NCBI GenBank assembly: GCA_023436115.1
Contig: JAEZKQ010000025.1
Span: 1 to 64,000 of the forward strand
Source: Bacillota bacterium
GTDB lineage: Bacteria; Bacillota; Clostridia; Christensenellales; SZUA-584
Reading direction: 5' to 3'
DNA length: 64,000 bases
The number at the start of each line of letters is the position of its first letter. Position 1 is the stretch's first letter. A program made the translations under genes and the position numbers. The notes under the pieces are model-generated. The model worked only from the letters and a program-made list of their open reading frames with translations, ran no database searches and had not been told where the DNA came from. Positions 48,821 through 57,732 of the stretch are shown in pieces.

Positions 48821-50246
48821 ACAAAACCTGATAAACGGTGAATGGATCAGCGGGAACGGGGTGTTCGATGTAGTCAACCCAGCCAACGGGATGGTGATCG
48901 CGACGGTTCCAAAAGCATCGGCTGAAGATGTAGAGTACGCAGTAGACGCTGCCGACAAAGCTTTTGCCGGCTGGAGCAGACTCTCTCCTTTCAAAAGGGG
49001 CGAATACCTGCGTCAGGCGAGCGAAATCGTGTCTCAGCGCGCGAAGGAGATTGCAGCGTTGATGACAGCCGAACAGGGCAAGCCGCTTGCGGAAGCGCTG
49101 GGAGAGGTGAAAAAAGGAGCGGAAATACTGCGCTATTACGCCGAAGAAGGCGAAAGGATATACGGCAGGATCATACAGAATGCAGACCCGTATATCGAAA
49201 GCAGGGTTATATATCAGCCGTTGGGTGTTGCCGCAGCCATATCGCCATGGAATTACCCGATTGAGCTGCTGGCATGGAAGCTGGGTGGCGCACTCGCATC
49301 GGGCTGCACGGTGGTCTGCAAGCTGCCTTCTCAGACGCCCCTATCGCCGCTTGCGTTTGTACGTTGTCTTGTTGACGCAGGCGTTCCGCAAGGCGTGGTC
49401 AATGCGCTGACCGGAGCCGGTTCGACCGTTGGGACGCAGCTGCTGCAAAATCCGAAGGTGAAAAAGGTCGCCTTCACGGGTTCCACCGCGGTTGGAAAGC
49501 AGGTGCTTGCGAATTCGGCAGGAACACTGAAAAAGGTGTCGCTGGAGCTGGGCGGAAGCTTGCCTATGGTGGTATGTGCGGATTGTGATATTGACGCCGC
49601 AGTGGCCGGAGCCGTCAGACGCTCGTTTCGCAACATGGGGCAGATCTGCATCGCGGTGAACCGGATATACGTTGACAGAAAGATATACGTCGAGTTTCTC
49701 GAAAAGCTTACAGAGCAGACCATGAAACTGACGATCGGTAACGGACTGGAGGATGACTGTGATCTGGGGCCGATGTGCACAGAGGCAGGTGTGAAAACGA
49801 CGAGCAAGCACATTGCAGACGGAGTTGAAAAGGGTGCGCGTCTGCTGTGCGGCGGCAAAAAGCCTGAAGGGGAAAAGTATGAGAAAGGATTCTTTTTTGA
49901 GCCTTCCATACTCGCTGACACAAACCACAGCATGCTTGTGATGACCGAGGAAACATTCGGTCCGCTCGTCGGCGTAATGCCATTTGATACTGTGGACGAG
50001 GCCATTCAATTGGCGAACGATACGCCCTATGGTCTCGCAGCTATTGTGTACACGAAAAGCCTGAATCTTGCAGAAAAGCTCTCGCGTGAGATTAATGCAG
50101 GAAACGTTGCGATAAACAACCCCGATGCGGGTGTCATCAATGCTCCGTATGGAGGATGGAATGACAGCGGTTTTGGCTATGAACACGGGCCGGAAGGCCT
50201 GTATGAATATTTACATGTCAAGCATATCAGAATAGATAAAAGGTAA
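48807..50246 (+). CDS. NAD(P)-dependent aldehyde dehydrogenase
   Basis: A 479-residue non-acylating aldehyde dehydrogenase that oxidises an aldehyde to a carboxylic acid. Catalytic residues are intact: N149 in SPWNYP, E247 in LELGG and C281 in NMGQICIAVNR, with the cofactor motif FTGSTAVGKQV. The closest recognisable subfamily is succinate-semialdehyde/lactaldehyde/glycolaldehyde dehydrogenase. Substrate candidates in this context are glycolaldehyde, lactaldehyde or another short aldehyde released by the aldolase or transketolase steps encoded downstream. It starts within the cupin gene and is followed after 34 nt by the response regulator gene. Confidence 0.9.
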   Translation: MIINEQNLINGEWISGNGVFDVVNPANGMVIATVPKASAEDVEYAVDAADKAFAGWSRLSPFKRGEYLRQASEIVSQRAKEIAALMTAEQGKPLAEALGEVKKGAEILRYYAEEGERIYGRIIQNADPYIESRVIYQPLGVAAAISPWNYPIELLAWKLGGALASGCTVVCKLPSQTPLSPLAFVRCLVDAGVPQGVVNALTGAGSTVGTQLLQNPKVKKVAFTGSTAVGKQVLANSAGTLKKVSLELGGSLPMVVCADCDIDAAVAGAVRRSFRNMGQICIAVNRIYVDRKIYVEFLEKLTEQTMKLTIGNGLEDDCDLGPMCTEAGVKTTSKHIADGVEKGARLLCGGKKPEGEKYEKGFFFEPSILADTNHSMLVMTEETFGPLVGVMPFDTVDEAIQLANDTPYGLAAIVYTKSLNLAEKLSREINAGNVAINNPDAGVINAPYGGWNDSGFGYEHGPEGLYEYLHVKHIRIDKR

Positions 50247-50280
50247 TCGAAGAGAACTCAAGAGTTCAGAAAGGTGCAGC

Positions 50281-51870
50281 ATGTATAACGTTGTGGTTGT
50301 CGATGATGAAACCTGGATTTGTAAGTTGATACGTAAGATCGTGGATTGGGATTCGCTGGGCTTTTCTATTATTGGCAGCGAGAGCGATGGGTATTCAGCG
50401 CTTGAGTCTATAAAAGAACACAAGCCAGAACTGGTGATTACCGATATCCGCATGCCCGGACTCGACGGTATAGGCCTTATCAAAGCCGTTCGTGATTTGA
50501 AGCTGGATGTTGAATTCATTATAATAAGCGGGCACAGCGATTTTGAATACGCGCGAACCGCTTTGACACTAAACGCGTTTGCCTATATTTTAAAACCTCT
50601 GGATAAGGACGAATTTCATGAAATCCTGCAGCAAGTAAAGGTAAAAATTGATAATAAGCGTACGATCCGAAACAAGCTTGAAAAAAGCGGAACTGTCATG
50701 CTTGAGAATGATATTCGCCAGATAATCAACAGAACCAAAAAGGATGTGAGCGAAGAGGAGCTAAACGGATTATATGGCACGAAATTTGGATGTGGTTACT
50801 TTTATGCCGTGATATTTAAACGGGATTCTATTTCAAGAGAGACAAACGAAAGTGCGCAGAGCGAAGATTATCTTAGTTTTTTGGCGGATATCAGAGATAA
50901 GCACGCGGGAAAATTTAAAGAGATTGTTTTCTTTTCGGAAAAAGCAGAAAAGCATGAATTATTCATCATCAATACCGAAAAAGAAGATGATGCTGTAGTG
51001 ATGGATGTAATGAAGGATGCTTTGAAAGCTTTTGCCGACAACGACATTGGGAAATATAATCATTTAACCATAAGCGTCGGCAGTCGTGTTGCCCTTTTAT
51101 CCGAGATAGACGCTTCATATGCAGCCGCAGCATCTGCCATAAAAGCGCGTGTCCTCTTGGGTGTCGACAGGATATTGGACGCGAAAAAGGAAGCACATCG
51201 CATAAACGATACGGGCAGCGCGCTCGATATCAGAACCAAAAAAAAGCTTACAGTTCTGTTTGACGTGCTGGATATAGAAGGGGCGATTTCGGAAATATCC
51301 AGGGTATTCAAGGAAGCCGAAAATCATAGCTCGGAGAATCTGCTCATTTATCATCTTACGGCCTATGAAATCATTGATCTGCTGTTTGATTCGATGCAGA
51401 GAAAAAACATGACAATTAGGGACGGGCTAACAAGACAATTGGCCATACAACGTGTTGATGGTTTCATATCAAAAAGCGAGATGGTAACATATATATCCAT
51501 GCTGTTGAAGGAGTTTAGTAATGCGTATATTGATGAGAAACAATACGGCGGAGAAAAGCTTATCTATGAAATAAAAAAATTTATTGCTGAAAATTATATG
51601 TCTGACATCAATCTCGACGATATAGCCAGGCTGGTATGTTTAAACCCGACCTATGTCAGCGAGGTATTTAAAAGAAAGACAGGAGTCAATTTCAGCGAAT
51701 ATCTGATTGACTACCGCATTGATATCGCGAAGGATCTTTTGAAGGATTTAAGGTATAAGGTCATCGATATCTCGCCTATGGTCGGTTACAGGGATTCAAA
51801 GTATTTCAGCAGATTGTTTAAGAAAAAAGTGGGGGTTAATCCTTCGGATTATAGAAGGATGTATCTGTGA
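50281..51870 (+). CDS. Response regulator, YesN type, long form
   Basis: A 529-residue regulator. Residues 1-125 are a receiver domain with the acidic pair in VVVDDETW, phospho-acceptor D55 (VITDIRMPG), the switch serine in IIISGHSDF and Lys in LKPLDKDEF. Residues about 150-420 form a long linker with a degenerate GGDEF-like fold seen in many YesN proteins (LTISVGSRVALLSEIDASYAAAASAIKARVLLG split over two strands). Residues about 425-529 are the AraC-type DNA-binding domain (DINLDDIARLVCLNPTYVSEVFKRKTG, MVGYRDSKYFSRLFKKKVGVNPSDYRR as two helix-turn-helix units). AAAGG precedes the ATG. It is followed by its kinase and a binding-protein gene and likely activates this operon and the one at 58939 onward. 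Confidence 0.92.
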   Translation: MYNVVVVDDETWICKLIRKIVDWDSLGFSIIGSESDGYSALESIKEHKPELVITDIRMPGLDGIGLIKAVRDLKLDVEFIIISGHSDFEYARTALTLNAFAYILKPLDKDEFHEILQQVKVKIDNKRTIRNKLEKSGTVMLENDIRQIINRTKKDVSEEELNGLYGTKFGCGYFYAVIFKRDSISRETNESAQSEDYLSFLADIRDKHAGKFKEIVFFSEKAEKHELFIINTEKEDDAVVMDVMKDALKAFADNDIGKYNHLTISVGSRVALLSEIDASYAAAASAIKARVLLGVDRILDAKKEAHRINDTGSALDIRTKKKLTVLFDVLDIEGAISEISRVFKEAENHSSENLLIYHLTAYEIIDLLFDSMQRKNMTIRDGLTRQLAIQRVDGFISKSEMVTYISMLLKEFSNAYIDEKQYGGEKLIYEIKKFIAENYMSDINLDDIARLVCLNPTYVSEVFKRKTGVNFSEYLIDYRIDIAKDLLKDLRYKVIDISPMVGYRDSKYFSRLFKKKVGVNPSDYRRMYL

Positions 51871-51906
51871 GACTCGAGTAAGCCCATTTTTTCTTGGGAG
51901 GATTAA

Positions 51907-53733
51907 ATGATCGAGAGATGGGTTACAAAGCTTGTTCGGGGTATAAAGAGCTTCTTTAAAAAGTCAAAAATATTCAAAATAAAGACAAATATGTTGGCGA
52001 GCGTAGGGATATATTTTATTTGTATACTGCTGACTCAGCTTAGCTATGGCTTTATCAATATGGAATATGCCAAACAGTCCAGTAATGAAAGGGGTATCCG
52101 GGCTACATCCAATTTAGTCCATCAGGCGGCCCTGAATATAAACCTTGAACTCGATCGCATTGAGGAAATCTCCACAATGATATACGACGAGTCATATTTT
52201 TATTTCAGGGAAAAAGACGCCGGCTCCGAATACTGGAGAGACATCAGCGAACTGAACGCGATCATCGATATAATATTCAAAATAAACCATGATATACCAG
52301 GAGTATCGATTTATCGGCCGAAGGGAGGCGTGATTTCCTATACGAACCCATATGGCTCCTATTACTATGTCAGCGGCACAAAATCGCGGTATTCGGAGAT
52401 AATTAAATATAAGGACAAGGGAAGCATGCTTGAGAGAAGCAAAGGAGATAAATTGGGGCAATGCATGCTTTCCATAAGATTTTTTCAGCCCGAGCCCGAA
52501 GCTGACGAGTACGCGATCATTGTTTTGGAGAAAAACTGGGCTGAACAGAAATCCTATTACGAAGAAATGGAACTTTTGAGCAACGGTTCCATTGTGCTTA
52601 TCAACGAGGAAGGACAGATCCTTATGTCTTTCCGTAAAGAAGACGCGATAGGTGATGAGGCATTGGTCAGAAGCGGGGAGCTGTTCGGCCGGTTTGAAGC
52701 CACATCAGGAATGTTCGAGGACGAAGCATACGGAGAAAAAAAGTATATTTTCTACGATAAAAATGTTGGCTCCGGTTGCACGCTTATTTACATTTCCGGC
52801 GGCCAATTCCAAGGAGACGAAGTCAATGGGTTGTCTTATGTTATTCCCATTTCAAGCCTGATTTTAATTATTGTTAACGTGATGATTATTGTTATATTCG
52901 TGAGAAAAGTCTATCGGCCTATCATGAACGTTGAAGTTGCATTGCATGCTATTGTGAACGGGGATACAAACCTAAAGCTGACAAGAGTGCCGCAGGGGAA
53001 CGAGCTTTATCCGGTCTATAACGATATCAATTCCCTAATTATTCGCTTAAAACAGCTTATAGACAGTGAGTATGCCGCAAGTATTATGAAAAAGCAAGCG
53101 GAAATTGATGCGCTCCAAAGTCAGATAAATCCGCATTTCCTTTACAATACTCTGGAATCTATTCGGGGCCAGGCAATCGTGGAAGGTGTCGAGGGAATCG
53201 AGAAAATGGTAAAAGCCCTCGCCGATATTTTCAGATACAGCATCACCAACAAGAATGCGATGGTAAAGCTGGAGGAAGAACTCAAAAATATCGACAGTTA
53301 TCTGGATATACAGCAGTTCAGATTTGACAACAAGTTTATCGTTATCAAGGAGATCGAAGAAGATACGAAAAACTGCCTCATTCCGAAGCTCGTGATACAA
53401 CCATTGGTCGAGAATGCTATTATTCACGGCCTTGAAACGAAACCGGGCAAAGGAACGATCAAGATAAGTTCGATACTCACAACGGACAGCGTTACAATAA
53501 GCGTGGAAGACAACGGTGAAGGCATGGACAAGGACACACTTGAAGCTATAAACGAGTGTCTGGCCCGTGGCGTGAGCCTTAAAAACTCAAAGGATATCAA
53601 GGTTGGGCTGGGGCTTATCAATATCAACGAAAGAATAAAGTTGATATTTGACAGCGACTTTGGTCTCAAGATCTACAGCGTTAAGCAGATTGGAACAAAG
53701 GTGGAGCTGCGGATCCCCAGAACCTCAAAATAG
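51907..53733 (+). CDS. Sensor histidine kinase, YesM type
   Basis: A 608-residue membrane kinase. The first helix is at about 28-50 (NMLASVGIYFICILLTQLSYGF), an extracytoplasmic sensor spans about 55-308, the second helix is at about 310-333, a HAMP-like segment starts at VYRPIMNVEVALHAIV, and the His-kinase motif has H410 in SQINPHFLYNTLESI. The ATPase domain has LVIQPLVENAIIHGLE (N box), EDNGEGMD (G1) and VGLGLININERI (G2). GGGAGG lies 5 nt before the ATG. It senses the sugar directly or through the binding protein encoded next, and phosphorylates the regulator at 50281. Confidence 0.92.
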   Translation: MIERWVTKLVRGIKSFFKKSKIFKIKTNMLASVGIYFICILLTQLSYGFINMEYAKQSSNERGIRATSNLVHQAALNINLELDRIEEISTMIYDESYFYFREKDAGSEYWRDISELNAIIDIIFKINHDIPGVSIYRPKGGVISYTNPYGSYYYVSGTKSRYSEIIKYKDKGSMLERSKGDKLGQCMLSIRFFQPEPEADEYAIIVLEKNWAEQKSYYEEMELLSNGSIVLINEEGQILMSFRKEDAIGDEALVRSGELFGRFEATSGMFEDEAYGEKKYIFYDKNVGSGCTLIYISGGQFQGDEVNGLSYVIPISSLILIIVNVMIIVIFVRKVYRPIMNVEVALHAIVNGDTNLKLTRVPQGNELYPVYNDINSLIIRLKQLIDSEYAASIMKKQAEIDALQSQINPHFLYNTLESIRGQAIVEGVEGIEKMVKALADIFRYSITNKNAMVKLEEELKNIDSYLDIQQFRFDNKFIVIKEIEEDTKNCLIPKLVIQPLVENAIIHGLETKPGKGTIKISSILTTDSVTISVEDNGEGMDKDTLEAINECLARGVSLKNSKDIKVGLGLININERIKLIFDSDFGLKIYSVKQIGTKVELRIPRTSK

Positions 53734-53841
53734 TACAACAAATATGAAATTTAGCTTATTGTTGAAGTGTAAAAAAAGAAGTATGTTGATATTAATTAGT
53801 AAAACTGCTTCTTTGAATTATGATGAAAAGAGGTTGGTTTT

Positions 53842-54843
53842 ATGAAACGAACGCTCATTGTCATCATGTGTTCTCTGCTGTTGTTCTCATGCGCTTGCGG
53901 TTCAATTTACAGTCCGAAAGTTAGTGAGGAAGCGCAAAATAGCATCCAGACAAAGGGCGCGCACGATGAAGAAAGTAAAGAGCTTTATATTACAGTAGGA
54001 ATGCACATCGTATTACCCTACTGGCAAGAATTCAGAAGCGGTCTGGAAACTGCGGGTGAAGAACTTGGTGTGGAAACGAAGTTTACCGGTGAAAACGGGA
54101 ATGACGCGCTCAAGCAGATCGAAATATTTGAACAGGCTGTAAAAGAGAAGCCTGCAGGCATCCTCGTTTCACCAATTGATCAGGCCGCCATGACAGATTA
54201 TATAAACGATGCTATAGCGCAGGGAATACCTGTAATATGTATCGAAAACGATGCTCCGGACAGCAACCGTCTCGCATATCTCGGTATTGATAATTACAGC
54301 TCCGGGTACCTTGCGGCGGAGATATTGTGCGAAAAGCTGGGCGGAACCGGAGAGGTCGGAATACTTACAATCCCCGGGCTTTACAGCCTGGATGAACGCC
54401 AGCGTGGTTTTGAAGAGTGTATCGCGAAAAAGTATCCCGGAATAACGATCGCTGCGGTATCGAATGACGAAGGCGATCCATCGGTGGCGGCTGCCGTAGC
54501 GGCAGAGATGTTTGAGCAATTCCCGGATATAGTGGGACTGTTTGGCACAGATACAGCAAGCGGTATTGGCGCGGCTATTGCTCTAAACGAGCTAGACAAG
54601 CTTGAGTTGGTCGAGATCGTGACATTCGGCAAGGATTCCGACGTGCTTGAACTCGTTAAGCAGGGGGCGGTTGAGGCGGCCCTGGTTCAGCGAATGTTTA
54701 CAATGTCTTATTACGGTCTCAAATTTTTATACGATTACAATCATAACGGCGAGCTTAGAAATGAAGGGGTCAGCATGCTGCCCGATAACGTTGACACCGG
54801 TGTTATCGTGGTAGATAAGTCAAACGTCGACAGCTTTTTGTAA
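53842..54843 (+). CDS. Sugar-binding lipoprotein, RbsB type
   Basis: A 333-residue lipoprotein of periplasmic binding protein family 2. The signal peptide is MKRTLIVIMCSLLLFSCACG with lipobox cysteines at about 17-19. The binding fold begins LYITVGMHIVLPYWQEFRSGLETAGEELGVE and includes QAVKEKPAGILVSPIDQAAMTDYI, AIAQGIPVICIENDAPDSNRLAYLGIDNY and GLFGTDTASGIGAAIALNE (all typical RbsB elements). It follows the kinase gene by about 110 bp. Together with the permease at 57733 it would form an importer, but no ATPase gene is linked in the window. It may instead, or also, present ligand to the YesM kinase. Confidence 0.9.
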   Translation: MKRTLIVIMCSLLLFSCACGSIYSPKVSEEAQNSIQTKGAHDEESKELYITVGMHIVLPYWQEFRSGLETAGEELGVETKFTGENGNDALKQIEIFEQAVKEKPAGILVSPIDQAAMTDYINDAIAQGIPVICIENDAPDSNRLAYLGIDNYSSGYLAAEILCEKLGGTGEVGILTIPGLYSLDERQRGFEECIAKKYPGITIAAVSNDEGDPSVAAAVAAEMFEQFPDIVGLFGTDTASGIGAAIALNELDKLELVEIVTFGKDSDVLELVKQGAVEAALVQRMFTMSYYGLKFLYDYNHNGELRNEGVSMLPDNVDTGVIVVDKSNVDSFL

Positions 54844-54868
54844 GAACATCAATGCGCGGAGGTTTAGT

Positions 54869-55915
54869 GTGATAGAAGTATTTGGAATGAAAATGGATAA
54901 AGAGGAGCTCTTACAGCATGTCAGCTCAATGTCCCAGATAGCAGGTGCTCGGGTTTTCGAACACATTGAAGGAAAAGCTGCGGGTGTTAAGGCAGTGGAG
55001 GTAAACGCAGGGATGGGATTAACCTTCACAATACTTCTCGACCGAGGCATGGACATAGGGGACGCGTATTATAAGGGAATCCCTATTGCGCTGAGGAGCA
55101 AGGTAGGTGTTGTTGCCCCCACATATTTTGAAAATCAGGGGCATCAGTGGCTTAGAAACTTTTTTGGCGGTCTGCTGACTACTTGCGGGCTTATTCAGGT
55201 AGGGGAGCCGTGTGAGGACGAGGGGGTTTATCACGGGCTTCACGGAAGGATATCGCATACACCGGCTGAAAAATATTGGGTGGACGAGTATTGGGATGGC
55301 GATGACTATGTGATAAAGGTTACGGGAAAGATGCGCGAAGCCATCATCTATGACGAGAATCTTACGCTGACGAGAGAGATAAAATGCATCTGCGGGCAAA
55401 AGAAGATCTATATCAAGGATATTGTGCAGAATGAGGGCTACAAGGAATCACCGTTTATGATCATGTATCATGTAAACGAACCGTTTCCGATAGTAAGCGA
55501 AAACTCACGGCTATATTCGTCCGCAACAAAGGTGGAGCCGCAGCAGGAGTGGGCAGGGGATTACACCAGAATGTCAAAGCCTATTCCGGGGCATCGGTAT
55601 GAGACGTTTGTGCATACGATGCCCAAAGACAGAGACAGAGTATATTACGCCATCATTAACGAAGAATTGAAGCTGGGCGTCTATCTGGGGTATGACCCGA
55701 AAGCATTACCGGTGGGCAATCAGTGGAAGATGCTAGGGCAGCAGGATTATGCTGTAGCGATGGAACCTTCGAACACTTATAACGTTGGTATAGCCGAGTC
55801 GAGGAAGCAGGGATGGCTGCCCAAGCTCAAGGCACAGGAGAAAGCCGAGATCAACCTTGAGATCGGGGTTCTGGAGGGTGAAGCCGAAATTGAGGCGTTT
55901 AAGAAGAAGATATAA
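54869..55915 (+). CDS. DUF4432 / aldose 1-epimerase-like protein
   Basis: A 348-residue protein of the galactose-mutarotase superfamily, DUF4432 branch. Features: VNAGMGLTFTILLDRGMDIGDAYYKGIPIAL near the N-terminus, GHQWLRNFFGGLLTTCGL, EGVYHGLHGRISHTPAE with conserved histidines, and MIMYHVNEPFPIVSEN. In mutarotases the matching His and Glu residues open the sugar ring. The start is GTG at 54869-54871 after GGAGG with 6-nt spacing. Proteins of this branch are often encoded with sugar or polyol dehydrogenases and may feed the right anomer into the next enzyme, here the alcohol dehydrogenase at 55943. Confidence 0.8.
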   Translation: MIEVFGMKMDKEELLQHVSSMSQIAGARVFEHIEGKAAGVKAVEVNAGMGLTFTILLDRGMDIGDAYYKGIPIALRSKVGVVAPTYFENQGHQWLRNFFGGLLTTCGLIQVGEPCEDEGVYHGLHGRISHTPAEKYWVDEYWDGDDYVIKVTGKMREAIIYDENLTLTREIKCICGQKKIYIKDIVQNEGYKESPFMIMYHVNEPFPIVSENSRLYSSATKVEPQQEWAGDYTRMSKPIPGHRYETFVHTMPKDRDRVYYAIINEELKLGVYLGYDPKALPVGNQWKMLGQQDYAVAMEPSNTYNVGIAESRKQGWLPKLKAQEKAEINLEIGVLEGEAEIEAFKKKI

Positions 55916-55942
55916 TTAAATACTTAAGAGAAGGAGAGCGAA

Positions 55943-56989
55943 ATGAAAGCAGTTGTTATTCACGGGCCGAACGATGCGAGATACGAAGAGGTACCGGTAA
56001 AGAAGCCAGGAAAAGGTGAAGTGCTGATAAAGATTAAAGCGATCGGGCTTTGCGGGACAGACTACGAGCTCTATACGAATGAGATGGTTTACATCAAGGA
56101 AGGGCTTTGCAAGCTGCCGATGATTCCCGGACATGAATGGTCGGGTGTTATAGAAGAAGTTGGCGAAAACGTCGAGGGCTTCGAGGTAGGAGACAAGGTA
56201 ACGGGAGAATGCACTGTAAGCTGCGGTATATGTCACTTCTGTAAAAAGGGCCAGTATAACATGTGCGTAAACCGTACAGAAACTGGAGTTATGAGCAGAG
56301 ACGGCGCTTTTGCAGAATACATCACATTCCCGGTATCGCATCTGCATAAGTTCGAAAACATATCGTTCGAAGAAGCGGCGCTTATTGAGCCGACCGGAAT
56401 AGCACTGTACACGGTGATACGTTCACACGTTACGCCGCTGGATAATGTGCTTGTCATGGGACCCGGCCCAATTGGTCTGCAGGTTGCGCAGATCATCAAG
56501 AAGATTTACGGCGCAAAAAAGATTATCATCTCCGGTACGAGAAAAGACCGTCTCGACCGCGCAAGAGCATACGATCTTGACGGATATATCAACATCCGCG
56601 AGGAAGACCTGACCGAACGGGTCCGGGAGATAACGAACGGCGAAATGATCGATACAGTGATTGAGACTTCGGCCGGCATATCGGTGTTTGACGATATTAA
56701 AAAGGTCATTAACCCGGGCGGCAAAGTTGCAATGGTCGGATTCTTCGGAGCCAAAAAACCGGATTGTGACTGGGATTCCTTTACCACCAGGGATGTCACG
56801 ATTTACGGATCGCTCGGAAGTCCGAACGTATGGGGCGATGTCATTCAAATGATGGAAAGCGGGAAGCTTGAAGCAAAATCACTTATATCACATGTAAGAG
56901 ATTTTAAGAGCTATGAGGATTTCAAAACAGCGCTCGATATGATGGTAGACAGAAGCGATAATGCATGCAAGATCATACTGAAACCGTAA
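55943..56989 (+). CDS. Zinc-dependent alcohol/polyol dehydrogenase (sorbitol dehydrogenase-like)
   Basis: A 348-residue medium-chain dehydrogenase. Catalytic zinc ligands are in IGLCGTDYELYTN (Cys) and IPGHEWSGVI (His-Glu). The structural zinc loop is CTVSCGICHFCKKGQYNMC with the four usual cysteines. The NAD-binding Rossmann motif is VMGPGPIGLQVAQI. It resembles threonine/sorbitol/galactitol dehydrogenases and likely oxidises a hydroxyl of the imported sugar or polyol to a keto group, or the anomeric carbon to a lactone. AAGGAGAG lies before the ATG. It is 27 nt after the DUF4432 gene and 11 nt before the cyclase-family gene. Confidence 0.88.
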   Translation: MKAVVIHGPNDARYEEVPVKKPGKGEVLIKIKAIGLCGTDYELYTNEMVYIKEGLCKLPMIPGHEWSGVIEEVGENVEGFEVGDKVTGECTVSCGICHFCKKGQYNMCVNRTETGVMSRDGAFAEYITFPVSHLHKFENISFEEAALIEPTGIALYTVIRSHVTPLDNVLVMGPGPIGLQVAQIIKKIYGAKKIIISGTRKDRLDRARAYDLDGYINIREEDLTERVREITNGEMIDTVIETSAGISVFDDIKKVINPGGKVAMVGFFGAKKPDCDWDSFTTRDVTIYGSLGSPNVWGDVIQMMESGKLEAKSLISHVRDFKSYEDFKTALDMMVDRSDNACKIILKP

Positions 56990-57000
56990 AGGAGAAACGT

Positions 57001-57633
57001 ATGAGGATAGTCGATTTAACACATGATATCACGCATCAGATGGCTGTCTTTCCGGCAGACCCGGCTGTCGGGATACTTAAGCACCATAATTACCAGAACG
57101 GCTATTATGTAAGCCAGGTCATATTCGGCACACACACGGGGACGCATATTGACGTACCTGTCCATAAAATTAAGGGCGGGAAAACTGTCGACGAGGTTTC
57201 GATCGATCGGTTTGCTCAAAAAGCGTATGTGATGAATATGACGTCACTTAAGCCTCTGGAAGAGATAACGCGTGATCGCTTGGAGCCGTTCGCCGACAAG
57301 GTAAAGGATGTCCAGGCTGTCATCATCAAAACCGGTTGGGGTGAGCATTTCGGGCAGGACGATTTTTTCACCTCCTTTCCCGGTATAAGCGAAGAGGCTG
57401 TGGCATGGTTCCGCGACAATGGGATATCACTTATTGCGCTGGAAACCCCTTCGGTGAACGCGATAAAGCACGAGCAGATTCACACATTGCTGCTCGAAAG
57501 CGACATATATATTGTCGAGAGCTTGGCAAATGTCGATCAAATTACTAAGGAGTATGTTGAACTGTACGCTGTTCCATTAAAGCTTAAAGGCTTGGACGGC
57601 TCTCCGGTAAGAGCATTTGCGATTGAATCGTAG
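57001..57633 (+). CDS. Cyclase-family hydrolase (kynurenine formamidase-like)
   Basis: A 210-residue metal-dependent hydrolase of the cyclase family (PF04199). It starts MRIVDLTHDITHQMAVFPADPAV and contains the signature metal motif HTGTHIDVPVH (HxGTHxDxPxH) plus ALETPSVNAIKHEQIHTLLLESDIYIVE (E and H ligands). Members hydrolyse amides such as N-formylkynurenine, or act on lactones and cyclic compounds. After a sugar dehydrogenase a lactone-opening role would fit, but this is inference. The ATG at 57001 follows AAAGGAG with a 7-nt spacing. It ends about 100 bp before the permease gene. Confidence 0.85.
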   Translation: MRIVDLTHDITHQMAVFPADPAVGILKHHNYQNGYYVSQVIFGTHTGTHIDVPVHKIKGGKTVDEVSIDRFAQKAYVMNMTSLKPLEEITRDRLEPFADKVKDVQAVIIKTGWGEHFGQDDFFTSFPGISEEAVAWFRDNGISLIALETPSVNAIKHEQIHTLLLESDIYIVESLANVDQITKEYVELYAVPLKLKGLDGSPVRAFAIES

Positions 57634-57732
57634 CATTTTTCGTGGTATTCTGATAGCATGGCATGGTCAGGGAATATGTAAATGTTGCCTGACCATGTAC
57701 CGTGCAAAAATACCATGTTTACCGGAGATGAG

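Noticed and set aside
49341..50186. Long minus-strand frames (281 and 224 codons) opposite the aldehyde dehydrogenase gene
   Set aside because: Antisense shadows of a complete gene with all catalytic residues; no ribosome binding sites.
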